Of a stretch of DNA of 64,000 nt, positions 13,567 to 26,345 are shown piece by piece. The notes under the pieces were generated by a model. The model ran no database searches. It saw only the letters and a list, made by a program, of their open reading frames with translations, and had not been told where the DNA came from. This DNA is from Cardiocondyla obscurior (Eukaryota > Arthropoda > Insecta > Hymenoptera > Formicidae), in contig NC_091885.1 of NCBI RefSeq assembly GCF_019399895.1, positions 1,648,501-1,712,500 of the forward strand, in the 5' to 3' direction. The position numbers and the translations under genes are program-made. The stretch's first letter is position 1, and each line of letters begins with the position of its first letter.

Positions 13567-13585
13567 GAGAGAGAGAGAGAGAGAG
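13567..13585. repeat. GA dinucleotide microsatellite
   Basis: About nine consecutive AG units. Similar short GA runs occur near 13,747 and near 34,076-34,098. Confidence 0.85.
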
Positions 13586-13586
13586 C

Positions 13587-16500
13587 ACCAGCCCCGTTTT
13601 ACACACGCCGCGCGTACATTACGCCGCGATATATCGAGCGCGCATTCCTGCCCGATACCATTACGCGACCGGGACCCGCGACTCGTCGATACTTCGCCGT
13701 GATCGCGCGGCATTCATGCGCGCCCCGATATATTCCTGGAAACACGAGAGAGAGAGAGAAAAAGAGTGAGTCCGGTCGAGAAAATGCACCTCTCCGATTG
13801 GTTTGAAATAGCACCAGGTGGACAGGCAGCTCTTTTGCATTATTTTTTTAACAGCGAGCTCTCCTTCGAATCGTTTTCCGCCTAACGGAAACATCGATAA
13901 AGCTCATTCCATCCGCTTAATTATGCACTTTGATATAACTGATCCTGTGATCAAAGCGCTCGGAGGTGCATATCCTTTGATGTGAATTATTTTTCAAGGC
14001 ACCGAAAATAAGATTCGTTCTTTTTTCTTTTTTTTTAAATTATTATTATTATTTTAATCGGTGCTTTAATAATGTCAAATGACTCGTGGTCGTTGACCCG
14101 TCCAAAATTCCGACGATTTTACTTGAATGCATGGGGACAGCGACGCTCTATCGCCCTACGCGAGACTTAACCGCATTCCCGCGGAAACCAACGAACGTGG
14201 GATTCTGTAACTTCATTATATCGCGCGAGGAGAAGACTTGGATCGTTTCTCGACGTTTGTCTCGCGAAAAAAAAAAAACGCCACACGTTGTCGAAATCCG
14301 GTTTCTCACAAAATTCTTTCGGCAAACTCCGCAATGAGAGAATCCACCACGTGATCGTCAATAATATTCGCAACAGAAAACGATATTAATTACTCTCGCT
14401 CTTTAGCGAAATGATAACGCCGAACGGTAAAGCGGTGTCCGCGACATCGAGATAGAAATTTATGATCGAGAAGCAGGATGAAACACTGAGAACCTCTGCG
14501 GCTACTTCGATTCTGCTTCGACTTCCTTCGACCCGAATGCAGTGACCCGTGCTAACGATCGCGAATAGCAACGATCGATCTTCACGATCCGGGGTGCTAT
14601 GCCAGGCGAAGAAGTCGAAGACCTCTCCTCGTGAAAGTTCCCTACGTCGGAATTCCGTCATATCCGAGACGAAGCGACTTCGTTTCTTTGCCGCGGAATT
14701 TTTTTTTCTGTTTTTTTTTTGTTGTACGTTCCGCTCTAACTCGTTTTCTCCCGGCGTTGGGTGTCGATCGCGTTGAAATTCGCATCCGAATAGTCCGTGA
14801 ATAATTGCGAGCGGGGGAGAAAAAATACGGGAGGGAAAAAAAGAAAAAGAAAGGCGATTCGGAATGTAGTTGTAAAACATTTGGAATGTTGCGTGATGTA
14901 CCGCAATAGAAAACTTCTGAGAATTCTAATCAAATAACGAGACCCCCGAAGACGATACTTTATTGCTAGGAAATTAATTATTTAAACGATCGATTCACTC
15001 GCCAGCGCTGATTATTTTTAATAAACAATGTTAAGCAAAATTTTATACTTATTCCAGAAAAAAAAAAAAAAAAAAAGAAATGCGCCGGGAGGTCATAAAA
15101 TATGCAAAATTATGATAATCACATATTCAAATTATTAAAATTACGTAAATAATAATCTCTTATTAAGTATTACATAAATATGAGCGTCTAAGCGATGAGA
15201 ATAAAAATCGACCCGACAGAGCGACGTAGCTAATTTTTTTTTTACCGTTTTTAAACATTAGAAATTTTTTTTTATACAAAAAAAAAAAAGAAAGAAAAGC
15301 TATTGTCCTCTTTAATAAATGCACGTCAACGATAGTCGCCGGGCACATCCAGGCGTTATTATTAATGTACGGACCAAGAATAATAATTCCACAGAAGTAT
15401 TGCTGGAGTTTATAACGTGCACGGTAAAAGAGCAAGGCCCCCGCGTATGCGAATTGGATCTAATCCATTATGCAGCGATCGTCGTCTACCTTTTAAAAGC
15501 TGGATAGACTGACAGTGACATAGTATAGACATTGGTATACGAAGATGAGTACCCTCCATTATTCACGTAGATTATCGATAAATTATAATAGCGGCGAATC
15601 AATAATGGAAGTCTTCGAGCTTGTTGTTCGATTTCCAGGTATCAGTCAACGCCGACGTCTCTGTCTTGCGTTTCGCGGACGGCGCGGTGCCTTCCGCGCG
15701 GCCTTCGTTTCACGGCGATTTATTCCTACCGCGAAATAAGCGCGCTTGTTCGGCGGTAACTGCGTCCTGGACTATTGTGCCAACTTCGCGCGAGATGTGT
15801 TAGCTACGGCCCGGCCTGCACCAGTTTCGAACTTACGGTTATTTCCGACGTTGAAAGGCGCGAATCGAAATGAAAATCCCACTCGGCTTCTCACTTTACA
15901 TTTAATTTAGAACATACGGCCGGCCGCGCGTTGTTGCGGCGCATCACTGCCAGGGTTACGACATTCGATTCCCTTCGACGCCTCTTGGGGGGGGGGAAGG
16001 GGGGTTCGATAAAAATTCTCTTTCGGTTTTGACGATGATTGAACAATTCTGGCAGAGTTTACCTAAAACGTTATTTGTCGCCGCGGATATAAACGAAACG
16101 GATATGACTTCTAAAACTATTCGCGGATACCGTCGGCCGCTGCCAAGAGATTATTATTCGCGAAAATACGAGACGCGGGAGATGCACTTGAGGTGCGAAA
16201 GTTATTCGCGCTCGTGGAAAATCTTGAAGTCCGTGCAGCCGCGTTATTAATGCGATTGTTAGTTATCCTACTGTTTGAAGATAAACGACGGCGGAGTTGT
16301 TGCGGCAAGAGCCCGCTCGTTTAGATTTCAATCGTGCCTTCCCGCGATTTGAGGCCGCGAAGCTTAAGACCTCCTCCCCCGGCGCGAAGTTTAATATCGA
16401 AGGATGCGCCTCTCGTCGGCTACTGACAAGTGCAACGTACCGGCGGTATGCGCGCGGGATAATAACCAAGACGTGTCCTGGCAAGAACGAAGTCCTGGCG

Positions 16501-19500
16501 GGCTCCGCCGGCATCCCGTTGCGGCAAGGCTTCGGGGCCGTTCGTTTACTTCGCTTCGCGGCGAAGCCGCGTAATGTCCTACCGCGAAGTCCCATTCGCG
16601 TTTGACGATCCTCGCGTCACGCTTTCGTGACACCTAAAAGGCCAAATTGACGGTCTCCGAGTGCCGGGGCCGCCGTCTGCGGGCGGCGCGAGCGGGGGCC
16701 AGTTTGCAATAAAATACGCAAAACCCGCGGCATACCTCCGTAACGTACGCACGCACGCACGCACCCGGGATGCGCTAACGAGCGAACGACGAGATACCTC
16801 GTCGCTCATCACGGCCTCTTCATCGGCCACGGCCGCGTCCTCGAAAACACGTTTTAGCGCGATTGAAATTATAAAAGTGCTCCCTCTCGCCACTTGGCGT
16901 GACGCACGTCGGCTCCTCTCTCGTCGCGAGGTGCGAATACACCTCTTCTAAAGGCGAAATTGCCTTAATCCTCTTAACCGATGATGCATGGATCGCCGGG
17001 ATTCCGAGCATCGCTCCGCGCCGTAAGTTATTCCCCCGCGAGCGTGTCTCGGGCGAATTCACGATTTACGAACTAGATACATTCCCCGCGACTTGTAATT
17101 TAACGAGGCTCTTAGGTTATCGGCTGTTCGGTATTTCTCGGCACACCGGGGAATATTTTCCCGCGGTATGATTAACCGCTGAAACGGTCGCGAAATTATT
17201 CCGGGACACGGGGGGAAACCGTGAGTATCCACCTCGCCGGGGTTCCGTCCGCCTTGCTTTTTCGCGAGAGGCGCGCGCGTCATGGAGATTAATTTTTCTT
17301 CCCACGGCGCTCGTACGCGACGAGGACCGATGACGGTCGCCTTCTAATGCGCTACGCGCATCGCGGAGATATCGCGGGAATGCGCGCGATCGCTCCTTAG
17401 CGGCGGCTCGTCCCTCGTCGGAGGTGTAAAATTACCGCGTACCTCCGCGGCAGTTCTTTCTCGACGGATTCAGCGGAGCCAGGGCGCGACGCGTTTAAAC
17501 GTCCGGGACGAAAAGGCGGTTATCACCGGCGCCGATGCGAGACTCGTCCGCGAACCCGCGCGGACTATCAACTAACGAGCCCACGGCGACGGCGAACAGA
17601 GGCGCCGGTGCTTATTGTTAGGTACGGAGTCCCGGTTGCTTTTGTGGCATGTCTCTCTTCGCCGCGGAGCCGTGCGTCGACCCCTGCATTCCATATTGAA
17701 GCGGACTTTCAGGTACGCACACGGCACGAGTTTCTTTTTTTTTTCTTTTTTTTTCTTTTTTTTTTTTTAACAGTTTGAAACGCGACGTTCAGCATAGGCG
17801 CCTCCTCCCCCTCCGATTTACGTCGCGCCTCACTTCTATTTTTATTAAGCGAACAGTTTTTGAGCTACAGGACTCGCGTGATAATAAACGGAATAAATAC
17901 TTCAACCTAATTCTCTTCGTCCTCACTTTTATTCTACTTAGTTCCCGAGTTTAGTTTCGCGAGTTTGAAATTCGGATTCCCGCTGCCCGGTCCCTCGTGC
18001 TCTTTACGTGTCCCGACCCAAGGGCTTGAAGGATCCTTACGATTCAATATTTGGATTGTTGAGGAAAATTATAGCGCACCGTGCTACAATAAACTCATTA
18101 CGGCTACATTATCCAAATTGAAACGTAGTAATCGAGGTTAATTGGAGTCAATAATAGAATGAAGAGAGAACGTCCGCAAATAGTAACGAGATCGTGAACA
18201 CGTAGTAATAGCTGCAGCGGCGGCGGCGGTAGCTGCAACGGCAGTCGAAAGCAGTGGTGGTAATAATAGTAGTAGAGCAGAGCGGTAGCGGCGCATAGTG
18301 GTAGTCGAACAGGCACGGTAGTGTGGTAGTAAATGGTGAAGAGCCCCGGTAGAGAGGTAAAACGCATACACGCGAGCGCGGCGATGATTCGGTGAAGCAG
18401 CATCGCGGTCGGCGGTGGATGCCGAAGAGAAGCGTAGAAGAAGAAGTGTCTGGATGGAGAACGGGAAGAAAGAGGAGAGCGAGGGACGGAAGGAAGGACG
18501 AGGGGGGAGGAGGAGGGGAGGGGTGGGGAAGCTGGCCTGGTCAGGAGGCGAGGAGGCAAGAGTGAAGTCGGGGACTAGACTTGTACCTGCATTCCATTCC
18601 CACTGGCCGTGTAGATCCTTGTATAGGTGTTCGTCCATCTCCTCTTTCTTCTTCTTTTCCTCCTCGGCCCTCGTTCCTCCTCCGCTCCGGACTCCGTGCT
18701 CCTTCCCTTCCGCGGGGTGAAAGGAAGAAGGACGGGGAAGAGAGTCCTTCTTGATCTCCTGGCTCTCCTCCCCCCGCCCCCTCGTATCTCCCTTTACCTT
18801 CTCTATCTCCTCTTCGTCATTTTACTTCGGCCGCCCGCTCCCGACGTCAACCGGATCCGGGGCACTTCAAGAGGGCCCTCGCGATGAAGACATCCCCCGC
18901 GCTTCTCGCGCTTCGCGAAACTCCCCCGATATTCGACGAGCGAAGGACCCGTCCTCGTTCTCGTGTCAACGTACCTATCTCCGAATTATTTCCACTTTAT
19001 CGCGGTGAGCTCGCGCTCGCGCGGGCCCTTCCCATTCCTTTCGGACTTCTTTCTTCGTCCACTCACGATTCCTCTTTCTCTTTCGAACGGCATACTTCAC
19101 ACCTCTCACAGTGATGATCTCCTACGGGTTTCTCTTTTTTTTTTCTTTCTTTCTTTCTCCTTCTTTCTCTTTCTCCTTGCACTCGTTTCATCAGTCGCTT
19201 CCTCTGTAGACACCCCGTTGTTCGTGCTTCGTCTGCGATTTCTTTTCTTCACACTAGCTCCCCCGTTGGTAATCAGGTCTCATACTCGAGGGGGAAAGAA
19301 AAAAAAAGAAAATCGCCCCACTCAGAAACTTAAAGATTTCTTTCAAAGATCAAAGGATGTGATATTACGGTCAAATAATTGGAACGTCTCTTTTCGACTT
19401 TGCCATTAGTAAATTATTAACGAGTCTCCGCAAGGATTAAATGAGATTCAATGTCGGTTCTAAAACGGTCGGGATCGCGAAAAAATAGCAGCGACCGACG

Positions 19501-22500
19501 CGGTGGTATCGCCAGACAAATATAAACCCGTCGAGTTATTCCGGAGTCGCGATCTTCTTAATTAGTACAATTAGCCGGGCCGAGAATAGAACGATGACGC
19601 GTCGCGCGAGTGTCGCGGGGTTGCATACATTTGTCGTAACGCGTTGCATATTCGAGCAGTTCTTTTTGTTTCGATTCTATAAAAAAATCAGACCGCACGG
19701 GAAATGAAACCGACTAGGAAAAATTAATAAATTACGAAATAATAGAATAAAATAATTAAAAAAATAAAATAAAATAAATAAATGAAAGAGAGACGGTTCA
19801 TAAAATTTAATAGAAACGTCAAAGTGTAAAAATAACGCTCGCGCATCGCAATCTTCGTAATTTGCAATATGTAAATAAGTAACATGCATGCCTCGCGTGT
19901 CTTTCGAAAGTTTTACGAAAGTAGGCACTTTAACTCGGCGGAAACGTTGTTGAGACCACGTCCCGGAAAAGTTTGGCAGCCTCGCGTGGCGACCTTTACA
20001 TATTGCACGTGACAGTGCGTTAACGAGGGCATCCCCGAATACCGCGGACGGTAGTCGCATCGCACCCGGATCGTAAAATCGCGGCGGGTTATTACGTTTT
20101 CCTATTCTTATTTAATACACGGCGGTCGGTCGTGTATAACCAAAAAGGAGGATCGAGATGGAAGCATTAAAAGCGTTCGTGTTCCCGGCCGAAACTCCGA
20201 GCATCCGAGTTGCGAGGAGAAGCGTAAAAAGAAGACTTGGAAGTTTCAGATTGCCGAAGTTAAGATATCATAATCCCGGGAGTTTCGAGACTCTCGGCGA
20301 AATGAAATAAGATGAAGCGTGATATGCGGCTGGGCGATAATCGAAGGCGGTTCAAAATCGAAAACTTAGGGACGTCCGCTTCGGATAAAAAGGAGACCCG
20401 CGAGCGGCATCGTTTCTCGATCGCAGGCCGCGGTCGTCATCGCGGGTGCGTTTTAGTTAATTAAAAGACAAAAGAAAAAAAAAGAAAAACAATTTCCTTC
20501 GGCCTGTTTCTCGTGCGGGATAGTTTTAGGGCGTAGGTCGTCGGTTGTGGTTCGACGTCGCGGCCTTCGTGCAGCGTTTCTATCGATCGCAAGTTAGTTT
20601 AGAGCGAATTACGTCAATCGAGGAGTAAGCCCTTCTCCATAACGCCCCCGCGGGTAACCGTCGACTTCCCCGCAACGACATCGTTTCGCAATAATTGAAT
20701 GAATTATGAAAAGGTCGGGGGGGGGGCGAAATACTTGATATAATACCGATAACTTTACTCGTTACATATCGTTATTCGATACCGGCCGATATCGGTGATT
20801 CCGTCGGGCGAAAGTAGCCCGATCGACCCGTCACCGGTCTCTAAAAAGCACGATTTTACATAAGTAAAGAGCTCGGGATTTTCAGTTTATGCCGGAGGTC
20901 CGCGGATAAAAAGGACGGGTCTACTAATGCCTGGCACTTGTTCCGCCGCGCCTCGATTTCCCGCGGGAGAAGGAGTTCCGGAGAAGAGCGGTAGCCTTGT
21001 CAGAGCGCTCTTCTTCGCCGGGCTCGCTTAGAAAACATCTGGTCCCTCTTCCTCTTCCTCTGTTAGCCGCGTTAGGGTCCCTCCCGGTCGTACGCGATAC
21101 TCCCGCGGCATTCGTTTAATCGGCATTCACGATCGTGACTCGGCGATGACATCAACGCATCGCGCTGCCGCCGTCGCCGCCAACATTTTTCTCAACGTTG
21201 GTTTTGTAACGCGTTAATGTTTCTTTAATCGCTCGTTACCCGCGCGCATGCCTTTGCCGCGCGAGATATTCCTCCGAACCATATTGAATGCCCCGCTCGC
21301 CTCCATTGTATGCAAATCGATCTCGAGACGTGTCACATTCACGAGATCTTAACGCTCAAATATCGATCTTCGCCTCGCCCCGTGCGTGTCCGGTCCCGGT
21401 AAAAAGAGAGCTGGGTAAAAAAAATTTCCCACCATTTATACGCATTATCTTCCGTGGCACCCACCTGTCTTGCGAGAGGGAAAGATCAGAAGATGTAATT
21501 TGTGGGCGACGCGATACGACTAAAATACTAAATCACTGCGTGATTTTTTTTTCTCATTTTTTCTTATTTTTTTTTCTTTTCTTTATGGTTATAAATTGAT
21601 AATTTTTCGCACACTCTGTTATTAAGTCACGTTATTAATTCTAATTAATTATTACTCCACGGACATTGGTATATTAATAATAATTTTAATTTTTTTTTAA
21701 TCTGATAATTATTAATGACGAGTCAAACATTTGCAAATGGTATTTTTTCCAACGTAATAAAAAATAAAATTCAAGAAACGTACGAAAACCGCGTTTGCGA
21801 GAACGATTTTAACCGTCTCCGCGTTTATCCAGGCAGGAAAGTAGTGCAGTTACAAGCGCGCACACGCTACACGAACTAGACAACCAACGAATCTTTCTAG
21901 TTATCGATGCGGTTCAGCAGCTGTGCAAACGTTCATGCGAAGTTGCCTGTAGCGGAGAGAGAGAGGGAGAATGAAAGAAACAAGAAGGAAGCGATATCGA
22001 ACGAATAATGATCGGGTTCTAACGAGGTCTGGATAATCTTCTGATTTCTTTTCTTTTTTTTTTTTTTCTTTTCTGCGAGATTTTTTTTTCGGTTGCTATC
22101 GGTGGTCCGGAATCGATCCGCGCACGCAAACGGCGACGCGGACGTGTCACGCACGCATGTACACACCCGCAGGGCCCTGACGCATTGCGTGAGCTCGCGT
22201 ATGCACGAGAGCATGAGCCCACCGCTCTCGTCCATGCGCGAGATTCTCTGGAGGGATCTGTCACGCGTACAAATAGCTGACCTCGCTTCGTCGCCTCTAT
22301 CAATGACTCGTCCGCGCCGGACTTGAATGGCTTTTACGCCTCTTCCGTTTACTACGCTCTTTCGCGCGCAAGACAGTCGCGGAGATTAAAAACCGGTATG
22401 AGTTTCGGCGAAACCCTCCCTTTCTCCCGCCCGGGTCTTCGATGATGCGGACGCGGTGATATCAATCTCACGCTATTGTTTTCGGCAACGACGATTCCGC

Positions 22501-24580
22501 CACGAGGTTCCGACGAGCCAGAATTTACATTTCGCCGTTGCCTTTCGAATTTCTACGTCCGGGAAAATGTAAAAAATAAAATAGAGAAAGTATTCTAGAG
22601 TAGAAAGGCATCTCGCGATGTAACGTTTGTCTTTAATTAAAAATTTGACAGGGTACGTTTTGAAAATGTGTCCAGATATTTTATTAGGCGCGAAAAAATT
22701 GTTATATGTTTTTAGTTGAGTTACGAAAGGTTGCTGGTTGAATTTTGCGTAGTAACTTAGTGTGCTTGTTTCCTCCTCACACCTCTTGCCCTCCCCCAGA
22801 TGTTTCATACTCGTTGGATAATGCAAAATATTAAATCGGTAACGTAGAAAACTCTTCTGCAGTGAATGGATGTGTAGATCTCACGTTACTTCAAAATCGG
22901 TAAAGCTGTTCTCCTTCGGTACATATTACTAACTTCAGATAACGTTACCGTGCCGGTCTAATATTATCAACAGTTGCAGGAATCTCTATTAAATCCGCGA
23001 TAATTTTTTAATCAATTAGCATTTCAACGTTATTCACAACGAATTATTCACGACGATTTTAATAATAAATTAAGTAAAATTAAAACATTTATAAAAAGAA
23101 TAAATGTACGATTTTGAATTTAATTCTTTCGATTTTAACATTAATCAAAGTTATTAATTATATATCGTTAATATTTCTTATTGTCATCAGACTTTAATTC
23201 GCAAAATAAAACGAGCGCTCGTTCGATTTCATGCGCATACTTTATAACGATATTAATTAATCGGGAACATAATAATTTATGCATCTCGTTGACGGACAGT
23301 GCTTTCGGAAAAGTGACGAGGGAATATTAATTAAAAAAATAATTATCTTTCCCGACTTGGCGATTCGATGGGTAGTTGAGAAATTGTCAACGGTCTTTCA
23401 CGCTTTTTCTTTAGCGCGTTGTCATCGGGCAACGTCACTCGTAATAACATGTGCTATCTCGATAATAACAATTTCGCGGAGCGACGTTCCGGCGATCCCT
23501 CCGCTCGTTAAACTTTACGATCGTCAGCGGACCTTCGAATAACTAACCGCCGCTGCCGATCCGAGCGCGTTAATTAGATAAAAAGCGGCGATCCGCTTCT
23601 CAGAAGGGCCGAAGACGAGCGGGCGTAATCAGCGAGCGGAGCCGATCAGCGGTGCACGCCATTGCGAGATATCGGCGTTACGATTGCGTCCTCTCTCGCG
23701 CTCTTTTTTTTTTTTTTTTTAAATACGTTATCCACCAGAAATACGAAACGTAAGACATTAAATATCGTTCAAGCGAGGCCTCACGTCAAATTTTCGTTCG
23801 AGATAAAATTTATTTCATTCCAGATAAGATTTTGTAAATTATTCAGTGGTCCAACGCTGGACGTCAAATAATTTTATTATATATTTTGATTATTTTGCGA
23901 GACGATCGCCATTCCCTTCGACGCGGATCGCTTGGGCACGTGCGAACAGTTGCGAGACTCTCCTTGTACGGTACTTGGTTCCGAAGGCAACGAGAAGGGA
24001 CCGAATCTTCGCGCGCTGCTCTTCCTCGCTTCGTTCTTCCACGGAATACGGTCCGGCCACCGGGTCGCGAGGTCGCGGTATCTTTATCAGGGCTCCGTGT
24101 AACCGACTCGCTTATCAGCCGACCGATAACACACGTGCAAAATAACGTATATTCCGCGATGGACCCTTCAGTAGACGGACATCAGAAGACGCGACGTATC
24201 GAAGTAGAATTCGCGTTTATTCCATCGCTTCGCTTCGCTAAATTTATTAAAGCGATCACAAGCATGTCAATTCCGATAATAAAATTCCCATTATTATCAT
24301 ATTCTCTCTCAACAAAGATTGCGATCGTTATATAACGTTGCATTTTTCCGCGACAAAGTTACGAGTTTGGAATAAAGGAAATTTACCGCGTTAAAAAAAA
24401 AAAAAAGAAGGAAGGAAAAAAAAGGAGAGAAAAAAAAAACCGCGCAGGTGTTGCACGCGAGCCGCATCGCGCGAGTATCTAAAAGAATTAACGTGCATGC
24501 GATAATAATGCGTTTATGTAAGAAACGTTTATTCATCCGCGTCGAGCGGCGCGCGCGGGAATATTAAGCGTCAGTTTTAA
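13587..24580. other. Gene desert upstream of bantam
   Basis: About 11 kb without a recognisable protein. Weak exon-like signals: a 91-base plus-strand interval 17,622-17,712, another at about 15,640-15,755, and a minus-strand start-plus-donor at 18,638-18,588. None has a recognisable product. Trinucleotide-rich sequence lies at 18,200-18,330 and pyrimidine-rich sequence at 18,640-19,260. If the transcript starting near 9.7 kb reaches bantam, this would be intron. Confidence 0.5.
15987..16004 (+). repeat. Guanine run with quadruplex potential
   Basis: Ten G, two A, then six G. A second run of ten G lies at 20,717-20,726. Stacked-G structure is possible, but no neighbouring gene gives it a role. 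Confidence 0.7.
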
Positions 24581-24585
24581 AATCA

Positions 24586-24864
24586 GTGTATAACATTCCC
24601 CGCTGGTACGATGAAAACCTCCCAAGTAGATCCGTCGATTAAGGATCGATGAGGGTTTAAATATCACCGATCATCGTTCCGCGCATTCCACGGGGTCATC
24701 GTGTATCTCTGCGCCGCCTTGGTCGGTCCATCTGGTGTGTCTGACCTGTCCGGCGACCTATCGCTCCGCGGCCTCTCAACACTCTCCCGATCTCCCGTGA
24801 ATTTCACTTCCCAAAGTAACAAGAGTCCACGATTTTGCGAAACGACTCGGCATCGTTGTGTTAC
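24586..24864 (+). ncRNA. Candidate pri-bantam exon, 5' limit uncertain
   Basis: The right limit is a strong donor, GTTAC/GTAAGTAAAG, after 24,864. The left limit is uncertain: 24,586 follows a modest AAAATCAG acceptor, but the exon could equally be a first exon. It pairs naturally with the acceptor at 24,952, giving a compact 88-base intron typical of insects. No coherent reading frame crosses the junction, so it is most likely a non-coding exon of the bantam host transcript 1 kb downstream. Confidence 0.42.
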
Positions 24865-24952
24865 GTAAGTAAAGACGCATTACGATTCAATTTTACATCC
24901 GATAATTGTGGACCTTTGTACTTTTCTTTACCATCTTTTTTTTTTCTTTCAG

Positions 24953-25291
24953 CCTGATGCCCTTCCACTCCAGGCCTCCTTTACTTCAAAGCCTCTCCAA
25001 GCGCGTTCCCTGCCTTTTACGCCTTCCGAATCTAATTCTCTCTGTTGGTACATTTATGAATAATTATTAATTTTACTTAATTATTGTTCGTTATCTCGAC
25101 GCCGTCCCGAATCGACGTGCTTCCGTGTTCGAGAGCCGCACGCGATCAAGTCAAAAGATATATATATGGTTATTTACGGGAGAAACATTTGTTACGAGAG
25201 CCTCGAGTGGGATCCCTAAGCAAATGTATCTTCCGTATGCTATTCCGCTTTAAGAGACAGCGCGAAACAACACAAAAAAGGAACGAGGAAG
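24953..25291 (+). ncRNA. Candidate pri-bantam exon
   Basis: The acceptor is excellent: a long run of T and C ending TTCTTTCAG before 24,953. The 3' limit is ambiguous. GAGGAAG/GTACGA after 25,291 is the better donor, and TTG/GTACAT after 25,047 is the alternative. Each would splice to the strong acceptor before 25,580. No conserved reading frame is apparent. Confidence 0.4.
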
Positions 25292-25814
25292 GTACGACGG
25301 TCGGCGCGCGGGGGTGGCCGATTCTCGAAATTACAATTTTCGACGACGTCTGGCACACGTCTGCCTGTTATTTTAGGACGTTCATAGAAATTTGAGGCTC
25401 GGTAACGAACGGTCACGGTCTCGTTTCTGGTACGGTGTTCGGGCCGTTTGAAAAAAATCCGCAGAAGTGAAAGCCGCGAGCGGTGGCAGGAAGGGAGGGA
25501 AGAAGAGGGCGCGACACCCACCCTTCTTTCTCTCGTTCAACAGTTTCGTCGGTACTAATCTGTCTCCTTCTATTTTCAGGGATCGCTGACGGCGTGGAAA
25601 AAGAATGCTCGACGAGCTGCGGAACGTTAAAAAGGAAACCTGCCTGGATAAATAAATTTTGTTCGGCCAAGTTAATTAGGATTGATAAGGCTAATATTTA
25701 GCGAGTTTTTCAGTAATGTCGACTAGTGACGACTCTCTTTTTTTTTCTAGAGCGCTTAGTTTTCATCGGACGGGGCGCTATTGAGCCACGATGAAAATCG
25801 GAACCGTCGCCCGA

Positions 25815-25900
25815 CGTTAAGACGAAACTGGTTTTCACAATGAACTGACAGATAGATAAAATTCTGAGATCATTGTGAAAGCTGATTTTGTTCAGGTGTC
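25815..25900 (+). ncRNA. bantam: bantam microRNA precursor
   Basis: Bantam represses pro-apoptotic and growth-control mRNAs and promotes tissue growth in insects. The mature 3p arm, 25,865-25,887, begins TGAGATCATTGTGAAAGC and matches, over its full 23 bases as I recall them, the honeybee form; the fly form has U instead of G at position 11. The 5p arm, about 25,828-25,850, contains TTTTCACAATGAACTGA and pairs with it over a core of about 11 bases plus flanks, leaving a loop of about 14 bases. The duplex, arm order and spacing all fit an intact precursor. No other recognised microRNA lies close by, so it appears solitary. Confidence 0.97.
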
Positions 25901-26318
25901 AACAGAACGAGCCGCCAGCTAAGCAGTAGCATTAATGCTAAATAGCTAAGATAAAGATGGCGTAATAAGCTCGCGATTAGAAATAGCGCAGTTTAAATTG
26001 CACAGAATATATACGGGAAAAAAAAAGAGAAAGAAAAGAAAAGAAAAAAAAATTAACGTGATAACGATTAATTGAGTAAATCAGAGAAATGCAAAAAGAA
26101 ATAAATGAAGATTACGATTATCACATAAAAGGTATAAAATATATTTTTAATGAACAGAATGGAAATTCTGATAATCTACAATACCGAGGCCGTGCCTCCC
26201 GCGGGTTTATCAAGTCCTTAGATAATAAGAATATTATTACGTTAATTTTAAGACACTTTGTATACATGTAATTTATAATTTTTATGGACTCTTGTATCAC
26301 CGAATAATATTAATGTAC

Positions 26319-26328
26319 AATAAATAAA
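26319..26328 (+). terminator. Poly(A) signals after bantam
   Basis: Two overlapping AATAAA hexamers lie about 430 bases 3' of the bantam precursor. They are the first canonical signals after it on this strand and would place cleavage near 26,340-26,350. Confidence 0.45.
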
Positions 26329-26345
26329 TATAAATATCAGAGCGA

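Larger units (their letters stand above)
25580..26345 (+). ncRNA. Candidate terminal exon of the bantam primary transcript
   Basis: The interval opens after a clean acceptor (CTTCTATTTTCAG), contains the bantam hairpin at 25,815-25,900, and ends just past overlapping AATAAA signals at 26,319-26,328. A second acceptor, a T-rich tract ending CTAG before 25,751, offers a shorter version. I see no long reading frame. Bantam is known in flies to be processed from a long non-coding transcript, so an exonic, polyadenylated pri-microRNA is the simplest reading. The exact exon limits are inferred. Confidence 0.5.

Noticed and set aside
13190..13702. Plus-strand open frame of 170 codons
   Set aside because: Arg/Ala/His-rich low-complexity translation overlapping a TATA box and a GA repeat; no domain.
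18104..18559. Minus-strand frame with Leu/Pro/Ala runs
   Set aside because: Translation of a trinucleotide-rich tract; no conserved segment.
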